DNA from: Pseudomonadota bacterium
Lineage (GTDB): Bacteria > Pseudomonadota > Gammaproteobacteria > Pseudomonadales > Pseudohongiellaceae
Assembly (NCBI GenBank): GCA_022563075.1
Contig: JADFOC010000211.1
Location: 1-5,642 of the forward strand
Length of the DNA stretch: 5,642 nucleotides
Reading direction: 5' to 3'
The notes beneath the pieces are model-generated. The model saw only the letters and a program-made list of their open reading frames with translations, was not told the DNA's origin and made no database searches. Made by a program: the position numbers and the translations under genes. Positions 1 to 5,642 of the stretch are shown here, one piece after another (positions within the stretch are counted from its first letter, which is position 1; each line of letters starts with the position of its first letter).

Positions 1-33
1 ATCTGCTTCTCCGGTCACATCGAACAGCGTGAG
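1..33 (-). pseudogene. In-frame continuation of the YyaL-like gene beyond the TGA
   Basis: Reading on from the TGA at 34-36 in the same frame gives LTLFDVTGEAD up to the window edge. This is what family members carry at this point, after LEDYA and about eight more residues (compare the common pattern LLALYEATGD). The homology therefore crosses the stop without a frame change, which indicates a nonsense substitution or a base-calling error rather than a frameshift. The rest of the gene would lie left of the window. Confidence 0.65.
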
Positions 34-1575
34 TCATGCCTGTGAAAAATTGGCGTAATCTTCCAGTTGGCCCGAAATAGCTACCGTGCCCGCGAGATAG
101 ATTCGGTGCAATTGCCCCGAATCGTCTATGTTCTGACTGCAGACCAACTCCGCCGCTTGCTCGGCGGCTTGCAGCCAGGACTCATTTTCAAATTCATACG
201 CCGCTTTTGCCAAGGTAGTAATCATCGCGCCGGTCCAAGCCACTATGAGTTTGTCATCCCGCAGAGGATGAATGCGTTGCTCGCGCACTTTATAGATTTT
301 ATTCAGAATGCGATCAAGCTGGTCATAAAAATCGCTTCCTTCAAATTCGCTGGCGTATTGGTCAAGGCTCTTTTTTAGATAAAGGATATTAGAGCCTTCA
401 AAGTTACCAGATTGAGTTAACCCATAGACAGATACGACGAATTCCAGTTCGCTTCTTTCCAGTACCGCTTCGAGTTGTTCGATGGTCCAGACGAAGAAAA
501 CCCCTTCCGTGCCTTCACTATCAGCATCGGTGGCCGAATAGAACCCGCCTTCGGGTAATTGCAGCTCTGCGACAACGTAGTTCAGCGTCTGTGCGCAGAT
601 GCGACTGAAGAAACTATTGCGGGTCAATTGAAACGCTTCCAGGTAAACCAATCCCAATTGCGATTGGTTGTACAACATCTTCTCGAAGTGTGGCACCAGC
701 CATTGCGCGTCCACGCTGTAGCGGTGGAAGCCACCCGCCACCTGATCGTAGATACCACCACGCGCCATGTTATCTAATACACGTTCTACAAATCCTATCG
801 CGTTCAAATCTCTGGTTCTGCCAGCCCAATCCAACAGAAGAAGTATCAGTGGCTCCTGCGGAAACTTGGGCGCGCCAGCCAGGCCGCCGAAACTTCGATC
901 TTCTCGCTGAAACAATGTTTGCAGGGTGTCCTCTATTATGGTTGAGTCAAGCGAGACGGCTGCTTTCCTATCACTCAATAATCGGTCTATGGATTGACTC
1001 AATTTGACCGCGCTGGATTCCAGTTCCCGATATTTATTCTGCCAGGAATCTGCAATTTGATGTAACAGGTGAATAAACGACGCTGCCGGGAAATATGTCG
1101 CTCCAAAGAAAGCCTTGCCATTCGCTAACAAAAAATTGGACATGGGCCAGCCACCCTGCCCCGACATCAACTGCACCCCGGTCATATAGATTTCGTCGAT
1201 GTCTGGATATTGCTCGCGATCCATTTTGATACTAATAAAATCTTTGTTAAGTACTTTCGCCACTTCCACGTTATCGAAACTCTCGACTTCCATCACATGG
1301 CACCAGTGACACGTGGAATATCCAATCGACAAGAAGATGGGTTTGTTTTCGGCGCTCGCGGTTTCAAAAGCCTCATTCCCCCAAGCATACCAATCCACTG
1401 GATTGTGTGCGTGCTGTAGCAGATAGGGAGAATCTTCCAGGATCAGGCGATTAATAAATATTGTGTTTCCCTGGTCATCCAGATGCTCGGTGCGCGGATC
1501 GTAGCTGCCTGATTTATCCGCTTCAATTTGTCGCAGCCTTAACTCTAGCTGCTCAGCCGGTCCTGAATCTTTCAT
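34..1575 (-). CDS. Thioredoxin-domain protein of the YyaL/SSP411 (DUF255) family, interrupted by an in-frame TGA
   Basis: 513 aa from the ATG at 1575. An in-frame GTG lies two codons upstream at 1581, but it overlaps the AAAGGAG ribosome binding site (1581-1587), which sits 5 nt from the ATG, so the ATG is preferred. The N-terminal thioredoxin-like domain has the CHWC motif (residues 89-92), preceded by the family signature [15 protein letters not shown] and followed by DREQYPDID (119-127) and GQGGWPM (139-145). The rest matches the alpha/alpha-barrel part of the family: [11 protein letters not shown] (229-239), the GGIYDQ...HFEKMLY block (273-302), [13 protein letters not shown] (343-355) and RDDK...AWTG (439-449). 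Family members are usually about 650-700 aa, so roughly 150 residues are missing. The last residues, [10 protein letters not shown], lie inside a conserved helix region, not at a natural end. The biochemical role of the family is poorly defined; a redox or sugar-epimerase-like function has been suggested from fold alone. The loop after ATYFP is several residues shorter than I expect. Family assignment is firm; whether a functional product is made is open. Confidence 0.9.
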   Translation of the reverse strand: MKDSGPAEQLELRLRQIEADKSGSYDPRTEHLDDQGNTIFINRLILEDSPYLLQHAHNPVDWYAWGNEAFETASAENKPIFLSIGYSTCHWCHVMEVESFDNVEVAKVLNKDFISIKMDREQYPDIDEIYMTGVQLMSGQGGWPMSNFLLANGKAFFGATYFPAASFIHLLHQIADSWQNKYRELESSAVKLSQSIDRLLSDRKAAVSLDSTIIEDTLQTLFQREDRSFGGLAGAPKFPQEPLILLLLDWAGRTRDLNAIGFVERVLDNMARGGIYDQVAGGFHRYSVDAQWLVPHFEKMLYNQSQLGLVYLEAFQLTRNSFFSRICAQTLNYVVAELQLPEGGFYSATDADSEGTEGVFFVWTIEQLEAVLERSELEFVVSVYGLTQSGNFEGSNILYLKKSLDQYASEFEGSDFYDQLDRILNKIYKVREQRIHPLRDDKLIVAWTGAMITTLAKAAYEFENESWLQAAEQAAELVCSQNIDDSGQLHRIYLAGTVAISGQLEDYANFSQA

Positions 1576-1580
1576 AAACA

Positions 1581-1587
1581 CTCCTTT
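1581..1587 (-). promoter_or_regulatory. Shine-Dalgarno site that sets the start of the YyaL-like gene
   Basis: On the minus strand AAAGGAG is followed by TGTTT and then ATG at 1575-1573. The 5-nt spacing is suitable for the ATG. The alternative GTG start at 1581-1579 would lie within this site, so it is disfavoured. Confidence 0.7.
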
Positions 1588-1634
1588 ATGCTAAACTGCA
1601 TGCCGTTACCGATGCCAGATGGGAGCTTTGACGG

Positions 1635-1946
1635 ATGGAGATTCAAGCACAGCTTTCTGAAGATAAAAAAGTCCTCACTCTGACCCTGCTTGGAAAATTC
1701 GACTATACCTGCCACCAGGAATTTCAAGCTGCTTACGAAAATCTGTCCCCGCCTCCGGAAAAAGTTATTATGGATGTCCTTGAAGTAATATCCCTGGATA
1801 GCTCCGCGCTGGGGATGTTGCTATTGCTGCGAAAATTCTGCGGCGACGACAACGCGGATATCAAGTTAATCAACGCCAAACCTGACATTTACACACTCAT
1901 GCACAGCTGTAAATTCGATGAATTGTTTGTTCTCGAAACCCTGTGA
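1635..1946 (+). CDS. STAS-domain protein, anti-sigma factor antagonist-like (HsbA/SpoIIAA type)
   Basis: 103 aa, a single STAS domain over the full length. The N-terminal beta strands (MEIQAQLSEDKKVLTLTLLG) are followed by the FDYTCHQEFQAAYE helix. The conserved phosphoacceptor loop LDSSALGMLLLLR has its paired serines at 56-57; in SpoIIAA-type antagonists a serine in this DSS loop is phosphorylated by a partner kinase and controls binding to an anti-sigma factor. Such proteins act in the cytoplasm as partner-switching regulators. In Pseudomonas, similar short STAS proteins (HsbA) work with a response-regulator phosphatase/kinase, but no kinase or phosphatase gene is next to this one here. 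GGGAG at 1621-1625, 9 nt before the ATG, is a plausible ribosome binding site. The gene ends with tandem stops TGA TAG (1944-1949). It is divergent from the YyaL-like gene and convergent with the thioesterase. The domain call is firm; the partner and the regulated process are unknown. Confidence 0.88.
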   Translation: MEIQAQLSEDKKVLTLTLLGKFDYTCHQEFQAAYENLSPPPEKVIMDVLEVISLDSSALGMLLLLRKFCGDDNADIKLINAKPDIYTLMHSCKFDELFVLETL

Positions 1947-1949
1947 TAG

Positions 1950-2003
1950 CGCGCGTTTCTCCACATAGCCCTAGTTCACCCCCCGCTCAAGTCGTTACAC
2001 CAA
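1950..2003. other. Convergent intergenic gap, no clear terminator
   Basis: 54 bp between the tandem stop of the STAS gene and the stop of the leftward thioesterase. It contains a GCGCGC palindrome directly after the STAS stop and a CCCCCC-containing stretch near 1980, but no stem-loop with a T-tract on either strand that I could identify by eye. Confidence 0.4.
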
Positions 2004-2399
2004 TTACAACAGTGCCTTCAATTCTTCCGGGAAATACGGCCGCTTGCGTTGATTGATCGAGGTCGCGGTTATCTGTGCCTGCAACATCAACTTGCCTTCT
2101 GGTAGTTTGCTGATTTCCTGATCGAAAACCAACTTGAGTCGGGAAACCTGTCTGGCTGAGACTGTCACCTGAAACTTGTCTCCCGTACGCAGTGCCTGCC
2201 TATAGTCCAATTCCGCCCGTATCACCACGATCGTTACCCCGCGTGCAGTCAGTTCGGCAAAGCTCAAACCCTTGCTGAGCAAAAATTCATGACGGGCGCA
2301 TTCCAGATAATTCAGGTACACCGCATGGTTAACGATGCCCTGCATATCGCATTCATAGTCTCGAACTTTCAACTCCAGACTGAAGGGAATATTGGTCAT
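2004..2399 (-). CDS. Acyl-CoA thioesterase, 4HBT hot-dog fold (YbgC/FadM-like)
   Basis: 131 aa, the usual length for a single hot-dog domain thioesterase. The N-terminal block VRDYECDMQGIVNHAVYLNY corresponds to the 4-hydroxybenzoyl-CoA thioesterase motif, with the catalytic aspartate expected at D18 in D-M-Q-G-I-V-N-H. It is followed by the YLECARHEFL helix and then the RAELDYRQALRTGDKF strand-turn (61-75), typical of the family. These enzymes hydrolyse acyl-CoA thioesters in the cytoplasm, usually as tetramers; acyl-chain preference cannot be read from sequence. The ATG at 2399 is preceded on the minus strand by GGGGTGA (2407-2413) about 7 nt upstream, an acceptable ribosome binding site. 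The gene stands alone, convergent with the STAS gene and divergent from hspQ. Family call is strong; the choice between YbgC-like, FadM-like or another subfamily is not resolved. Confidence 0.9.
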   Translation of the reverse strand: MTNIPFSLELKVRDYECDMQGIVNHAVYLNYLECARHEFLLSKGLSFAELTARGVTIVVIRAELDYRQALRTGDKFQVTVSARQVSRLKLVFDQEISKLPEGKLMLQAQITATSINQRKRPYFPEELKALL

Positions 2400-2488
2400 C
2401 GTAGTATCACCCCATTGCTCATGTACGTTAGCCTATCTTATACGACGAATTTTATCCTCAAATGCTGGTTGAAGCAGAGCGCAGAATC

Positions 2489-2494
2489 TATACT
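2489..2494 (+). promoter_or_regulatory. Candidate -10 element for the hspQ-like gene
   Basis: TATACT is a good sigma-70 -10 hexamer about 38 nt upstream of the hspQ ATG. The best -35-like sequence, TTGAAG at 2469-2474, is only 14 nt away, shorter than the normal 16-18, so this is a weak call. No sigma-32 pattern (CTTGAA plus CCCCAT at proper spacing) was found, although HspQ is heat-induced in E. coli. Confidence 0.3.
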
Positions 2495-2531
2495 AAAATT
2501 AGACAGGAGCAGTAAAAAGACCGGGAAAATT

Positions 2532-2846
2532 ATGGATGTCAGGGGAAATTTCCACCTTGGACAGGTGGTACATCATCGGCTCTATGGCTACCGCGGTGTG
2601 ATCATCGACGTAGATCCAGAATTCAAACTGTCCAATGACTGGTATGACGAGGTTGCCAAGAGTAGGCCTCCACGCAACAAACCCTGGTTTCGAATATTGG
2701 TACACAACACTTCCTACGAAGCTTACGAAGCGGAAGAAAATCTAGAGGCCGAATTAGAACCGAGCAAGATTAATCATCCCGATCTTAGGCAGCATTTTAG
2801 CGGTTATCAGAAAGGTCGCTACGTGCCTTCCATGCGGATCAATTGA
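2532..2846 (+). CDS. hspQ: HspQ/YccV-like heat shock, hemimethylated-DNA-binding domain protein
   Basis: 104 aa, close to the 105 aa of E. coli HspQ. The N-terminal block FHLGQVVHHRLYGYRGVI followed by DVDPEF matches the YccV domain (E. coli has [23 protein letters not shown]). It is followed by the KPWFRILV strand (50-57), the YEAEENLE motif (65-72) and a GRYVPSMRIN tail common in proteobacterial members. In E. coli HspQ is a small cytoplasmic protein linked to DnaA turnover, and it is reported as a specificity-enhancing factor and substrate of the Lon protease. The ATG at 2532 is chosen because homology starts just after it and GGGA (2523-2526) precedes it. The same frame stays open further upstream, across the antisense thioesterase, but that part has no homology. 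An AGGAG at 2505-2509 is too far from this ATG to serve it. The gene is divergent from the thioesterase. The stop codon overlaps a candidate -35 element for the next gene. Confidence 0.9.
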   Translation: MDVRGNFHLGQVVHHRLYGYRGVIIDVDPEFKLSNDWYDEVAKSRPPRNKPWFRILVHNTSYEAYEAEENLEAELEPSKINHPDLRQHFSGYQKGRYVPSMRIN

Positions 2847-2873
2847 CAATCGCTGGCCGCTAGCCACTATATT
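2843..2873 (+). promoter_or_regulatory. Candidate sigma-70 promoter for the LinD-like gene
   Basis: A perfect -35 hexamer TTGACA (2843-2848) overlaps the hspQ stop codon (TGA at 2844-2846). TATATT (2868-2873) is a good -10, at a slightly long 19-nt spacing. Transcription would begin near 2880, giving a leader of about 65-75 nt. It is the best promoter-like sequence in the window, but it was read by eye only. Confidence 0.45.
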
Positions 2874-2883
2874 TGATTGCCAA

Positions 2884-2893
2884 CTAGATCTAG
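2884..2893. repeat. Perfect 10-bp palindrome, possible operator
   Basis: CTAGATCTAG is a perfect inverted repeat placed a few bases after the predicted transcription start of the promoter at 2843-2873. Its position would suit a repressor site, but at 10 bp it could be chance. No matching copy was seen before the methyltransferase gene. Confidence 0.25.
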
Positions 2894-2930
2894 AGCCGCT
2901 GGCTGTTTGATGTTACTTTCTCAACTTACT

Positions 2931-2935
2931 AAGGA
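2931..2935 (+). promoter_or_regulatory. Shine-Dalgarno-like AAGGA upstream of the LinD-like gene
   Basis: AAGGA lies 9 nt before an in-frame TTG at 2945 and 21 nt before the ATG at 2957. It therefore favours the TTG start, while the ATG has only a weak GAGA (2947-2950) at 6 nt. The two choices differ by four residues (MRSA) ahead of the Tat signal, and both give a valid signal peptide. Confidence 0.4.
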
Positions 2936-2956
2936 CCCTAGAAGTTGAGATCCGCG

Positions 2957-4735
2957 ATGCCAATTAACCAATCATCTTCCCGACGTGCATTTCTACAAGG
3001 CGCTGTGGTAGCCGCGGGTACCGCCACACTCGCCGCCTGCACCGGTGTGCCAAGCACACCGAGCATCACTCAAGCCCCGGTTGCTAGCTTCTATCCCAGA
3101 CACAATGAACGCACCAAGGGCTGGTTACGGTTCCTGTGGCAAAAAGCCACCACCACGGACGACTGGAGTATGGATGGTGATGAACCCCATCCTTGGTGGG
3201 ATCAATACACAGCACCACCTTATTTGAGTTATCCCCGTTTCGATTTATCCGATTCCAGTTATGCCATGCTGTTAATGGCGGATCAGACGCCGGCATGGCG
3301 TGAAGTGTATACACGCATCATGGATGAGTTAGCCACACGACACACGGCTTATTGGGCCGCCATCGACTGGAACACCTTCATCGGTCCTAGCCCGGATCGC
3401 CAGAATTACTCTGCGGCGATGATGCGTGGCTGGCCGGAACGGGTGCGCGGCAATTACGATTTTCCAGGCTGGACGGCGAATGGCGTGGAACCCTGGGGGT
3501 TGCAACCTGACCCGATTGGAGCCGACGGCAATCTATTCTTCCGCGGTTGGTTAAACCTGGTGCTGGGTATCTATAAATATGTCTCCGGCGATGATAAATG
3601 GGAACGACCCTGGATGATCGCCGGCTATGAAAATGAACATTTCGAGTGGACGCAACCGAAAATCGTCGAGCACCTGCAACAACAATACACCGATCATCCG
3701 GCAGGGCCCCACTGCGAAAACACCAAGATTTGGCCATTTTGCAACAGTGCAGCGGGTCTGGGCATGTATTTGTCGGACCAGCTAGGGGTGACCCAATCCC
3801 ACGGCGTGTTCGAAAACTGGATCGAATTTGCGAAAGACAATTACATGGGAATCAACGATCGAAACGAACTCGAATGGGTGACCAGTTATTACGATCCAAT
3901 TGAGAATTTCAAGATGAACGGCAGTGCCGTCGGTGGCATCGGCATCGCGTTTTATCTGCTACCGCAATCGCCGGAAATCGCCACGTTCCTTTACGAAGCA
4001 GCAGCTAATGCCCTGGGTTGGCATGACCCCAAACGGCAGATCGGACCCTCCATAACCGGCCTGGTCATGGCTAAAGCACTCGGCGACCACACCGCGGTCG
4101 CAAGACTGAGCGCAGCGGCAGAACAATCTTATGAACCCAGGTTTTTTGGCGATGAGATGGATCGCTTCGGTTGGTGGTTCAATCTCGATGAGCAATGGCC
4201 GCGCGGACAACGCAGTGCCCAGATGATGATTGCAGAAATTGGGGAAGGCAGTTGGAGTGAGGCTTTCAGCGTTAAACACATGGACAAATACGCGGCGCCC
4301 ACCTTGGAAGGAGTGGATTTCCCGAATCTAGGCGTGGATCAGGCCTGGAACGACAAAGACAGCGGCATATTACACATTGGCACTTATGTCGGCGATCGAT
4401 CGCGACGCGGTCAGGAAACCAGTTGGCAACTCACCGGCCTGCCTAATGCCAATGACGTAATTGTCTTATGTGATGGCACTCCTTTGGGAAATATCGAAGT
4501 CACCAACAACCATTCCATCGTGGTGAGAACCGATATAGATGATCATCGCTACCAGATTTTTACCGGCTACCATGGCCAGCAATTGGCGGTAATTGATCCT
4601 AACGCCGCCGCGCCAGTGGCAGGCAGGGATCGCTTGGCGGCACGCACCCGTACAGCCGCAGACAATGCCAGTGCAGCCGAGTCCGTCATCTTGAGCGGTT
4701 CGGCGAATTGCCCCTGCTGCGCATCTACGGCCTGA
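2957..4735 (+). CDS. Tat-exported lipoprotein with linalool dehydratase/isomerase (LinD)-like domain
   Basis: 592 aa from the ATG at 2957. A TTG at 2945 with a better-placed AAGGA is a real alternative and adds four residues. The N-terminus SSRRAFLQG is a Tat motif (SRRxFL). A hydrophobic stretch follows and ends in the lipobox LAAC (Cys28), so a Tat-dependent envelope lipoprotein is predicted. The core resembles Castellaniella defragrans LinD as I recall it: NLFFRGWLNLVLGIYKYVSG (192-211) aligns with the LinD block [20 protein letters not shown], and HCENTKIWPFCNSAAG (252-267) aligns with its VCEPDNYFVQCNSVAY. Both active-site cysteines (here C253 and C262, nine apart), the adjacent Glu and the following Asn-Ser are kept. 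The position of the LinD catalytic His is Trp198. LinD interconverts linalool with geraniol and dehydrates linalool to myrcene in the periplasm, but it is about 400 aa. This protein has about 200 more residues, including a beta-rich C-terminal region (about 455-545) and a tail ending in CPCC. Fold family is well supported by these motifs; the substrate is unknown and linalool should not be assumed. Confidence 0.8.
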   Translation: MPINQSSSRRAFLQGAVVAAGTATLAACTGVPSTPSITQAPVASFYPRHNERTKGWLRFLWQKATTTDDWSMDGDEPHPWWDQYTAPPYLSYPRFDLSDSSYAMLLMADQTPAWREVYTRIMDELATRHTAYWAAIDWNTFIGPSPDRQNYSAAMMRGWPERVRGNYDFPGWTANGVEPWGLQPDPIGADGNLFFRGWLNLVLGIYKYVSGDDKWERPWMIAGYENEHFEWTQPKIVEHLQQQYTDHPAGPHCENTKIWPFCNSAAGLGMYLSDQLGVTQSHGVFENWIEFAKDNYMGINDRNELEWVTSYYDPIENFKMNGSAVGGIGIAFYLLPQSPEIATFLYEAAANALGWHDPKRQIGPSITGLVMAKALGDHTAVARLSAAAEQSYEPRFFGDEMDRFGWWFNLDEQWPRGQRSAQMMIAEIGEGSWSEAFSVKHMDKYAAPTLEGVDFPNLGVDQAWNDKDSGILHIGTYVGDRSRRGQETSWQLTGLPNANDVIVLCDGTPLGNIEVTNNHSIVVRTDIDDHRYQIFTGYHGQQLAVIDPNAAAPVAGRDRLAARTRTAADNASAAESVILSGSANCPCCASTA

Positions 4736-4878
4736 GATCTCTGCAAGCCACGCGACTATGGTCAAGCAGCCAAATTCGTGACAAAATTCCGGTTCGAAAA
4801 AAGCGATTGGATAATGCAAACGCCGTGATGCAACAACACTTTCAAAGCATAAAACCCCAACTCTATAAAGGTGACACT
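4736..4878 (+). other. Spacer between LinD-like and methyltransferase genes
   Basis: 143 bp with no recognised gene and no clear terminator hairpin, so read-through from the LinD-like gene is possible. GATAAT at 4810-4815 resembles a -10 element, but no convincing -35 lies 16-18 bp upstream. A four-codon ATG...TGA reading frame at 4813-4827 is too short to interpret. An in-frame ATG at 4828 could extend the methyltransferase by 17 residues but has no ribosome binding site. Confidence 0.4.
4866..4874 (+). promoter_or_regulatory. Shine-Dalgarno site of the methyltransferase-like gene
   Basis: TAAAGGTGA stands about 4-5 nt before the ATG at 4879. It decides the start against the in-frame upstream ATG at 4828, which lacks a site. 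The chosen start also gives a clean signal peptide. Confidence 0.55.
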
Positions 4879-5642
4879 ATGCAATCAGCAAAACCGCTAC
4901 GTCTTCTTCTGGCTATAACGCTTGGCGTGTCCTGCTGGCAGTTCACCAGTGCCGAGCATCACGACGGGGCCATGCTTCGGACTCTGCAACAACTGAGTGA
5001 GGGGGCGCATCGCAGCGCAACCAATATTGCGCGTAACGATTTTCGACATCCGGTTGCAACTTTAGAGTTTTTCGGTCTCGAGCAAAACATGACAGTCATC
5101 GAGATTCTGCCTTCTACCGGTTGGTACACAGAAATTATCGCACCATTTGTTAGAGCCCACGGCAAATTTTATGCGGCTCACTTTTCGCCAAACGCATCAT
5201 TAGCTTACATGGCACCAAACTTAAGGAGATTTGAAGACAAGATTGCGGCAGAACCCGAGCTTTATGGCAAGATAACTGTGCGTCACCTCAGCCCACCAAA
5301 CGAAGTGGTGATCGCGCCGGCCGCGAGTGCCGATCTTGCCCTGACCTTTCGCAACGTGCATAACTGGATCATGGCAGATCAGGAGCATGAATTCTTTGCG
5401 GCATTCTATGCCGCCTTAAAACCTGGCGGTGTCCTCGGTGTAGTGGAACATCGCGCCCGGCCAGGTGCTGACATGGAAGTCATGCGTACATCGGGTTATG
5501 TCACCGAAGACTATGTGATCGAAGTCGCCGCCGCCGCTGGTTTCGAATTTGTTGGCAAGACTGAAATCAATGCCAACCGCAAAGACCCTACCGTACATCC
5601 AAGCGGTGTGTGGACACTGCCACCAAACTATCGGTTGGGTGA
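4879..5642 (+). CDS. Exported class I SAM-methyltransferase-like protein (COG4798-like), 3' partial
   Basis: 254 codons are present and the frame runs off the right edge with no stop. Residues 1-25 (MQSAKPLRLLLAITLGVS... to FTSA) form a Sec signal peptide with probable cleavage after TSA, so the protein is predicted to be periplasmic. The rest has a Rossmann methyltransferase pattern: motif I VIEILPSTGWYTEIIAP (73-89), ADLALTFRNVHNW (151-163), KPGGVLGVVEHR (181-192) and DPTVHPSGVWTLPP (236-249). This set is characteristic of the predicted methyltransferases of COG4798, which often have signal peptides and whose substrates are unknown. In motif I the family's usual P-G-[GA]-G-W-Y-T appears as P-S-T-G-W-Y-T, which loses two small glycine-type positions of the SAM-binding loop. 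From the family I expect only about 20-40 more residues beyond the window. It lies 143 bp downstream of the LinD-like gene on the same strand and may share its transcript. Family call is good; methyltransferase activity is not assured. Confidence 0.8.
   Translation, partial: MQSAKPLRLLLAITLGVSCWQFTSAEHHDGAMLRTLQQLSEGAHRSATNIARNDFRHPVATLEFFGLEQNMTVIEILPSTGWYTEIIAPFVRAHGKFYAAHFSPNASLAYMAPNLRRFEDKIAAEPELYGKITVRHLSPPNEVVIAPAASADLALTFRNVHNWIMADQEHEFFAAFYAALKPGGVLGVVEHRARPGADMEVMRTSGYVTEDYVIEVAAAAGFEFVGKTEINANRKDPTVHPSGVWTLPPNYRLG

Noticed and set aside
34..36. TGA as a selenocysteine codon in the YyaL-like gene
   Set aside because: The site is not a redox position in this family, no SECIS-like hairpin is seen in the few bases available, and the sequence after it is too short to test.
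1582..1634. Promoter search in the divergent YyaL/STAS gap
   Set aside because: TATGCT and TAAACT look like -10 hexamers, but no acceptable -35 is found at proper spacing on either strand, so no promoter is called.
2408..2416. CCCCATTG resembling the -10 of a sigma-32 heat-shock promoter ahead of hspQ
   Set aside because: No CTTGAA-like -35 lies 13-15 bp upstream, and the site overlaps the ribosome binding site of the thioesterase on the other strand.
2289..2531. Upstream extension of the hspQ reading frame by about 80 codons
   Set aside because: It runs antisense through the 5' part of the thioesterase gene, shows no YccV similarity, and HspQ proteins are normally about 105 aa.
2851..2866. 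Small stem TGGC/GCCA after hspQ, and a second AGCC/GGCT stem near 2894-2904, as terminators
   Set aside because: The stems are only 4 bp and are not followed by a T-tract.
3045..4819. Several open frames in other phases and on the minus strand across the LinD-like gene
   Set aside because: They overlap a gene with clear family motifs, have no recognisable similarity and lack convincing ribosome binding sites; they look like shadows of a GC-rich coding frame.
4864..4870. TATAAA just before the methyltransferase ATG as a -10 element
   Set aside because: Transcription would start only a few bases before the ATG and exclude the ribosome binding site; it is more simply part of that site.
4828..4878. 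In-frame upstream ATG extending the methyltransferase by 17 residues
   Set aside because: It has no ribosome binding site, and the extension would put a polar stretch ahead of an otherwise normal signal peptide.

Overview
The window looks like a chromosomal segment of a Gram-negative proteobacterium, most likely a gammaproteobacterium. The reasons are an HspQ/YccV protein, a YbgC-like hot-dog thioesterase, an HsbA-like STAS protein, a Tat lipoprotein signal and an exported COG4798-type methyltransferase. Moderate GC and the mix of families would fit an environmental or marine lineage, but that is inference. No rRNA, tRNA, CRISPR array, insertion sequence or long repeat is visible.

Left half (1-2846), housekeeping and stress genes. 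A YyaL/SSP411 (DUF255) thioredoxin-domain protein runs leftward. Its frame is cut by an in-frame TGA at 34-36, yet family-like sequence continues in the same frame to the window edge, so it is an interrupted gene rather than a natural C-terminus. A small STAS-domain protein is divergent from it across about 60 bp. That gene converges on a leftward acyl-CoA thioesterase, which is itself divergent from the HspQ-like gene. Every pair here is divergent or convergent, so there is no operon.

Right half (2847-5642), the accessory part. A large exported protein carries a Tat motif and a lipobox. Its core resembles the linalool dehydratase/isomerase (LinD) family, including the two-cysteine C-E-x7-C active-site motif. 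The position that I align with the catalytic histidine of LinD is tryptophan. It is followed 143 bp later, on the same strand, by a signal-peptide-bearing class I SAM-methyltransferase-like protein that runs off the right edge. A good -35/-10 candidate overlaps the hspQ stop codon and could start a transcript for the LinD-like gene and possibly the methyltransferase.

The most interesting reading is that the last two genes form an uncharacterised cell-envelope pair acting on isoprenoid-like or other alcohol substrates. The substrate and the functional link cannot be settled from sequence. The remaining genes are ordinary. No gap without a gene exceeds 150 bp.
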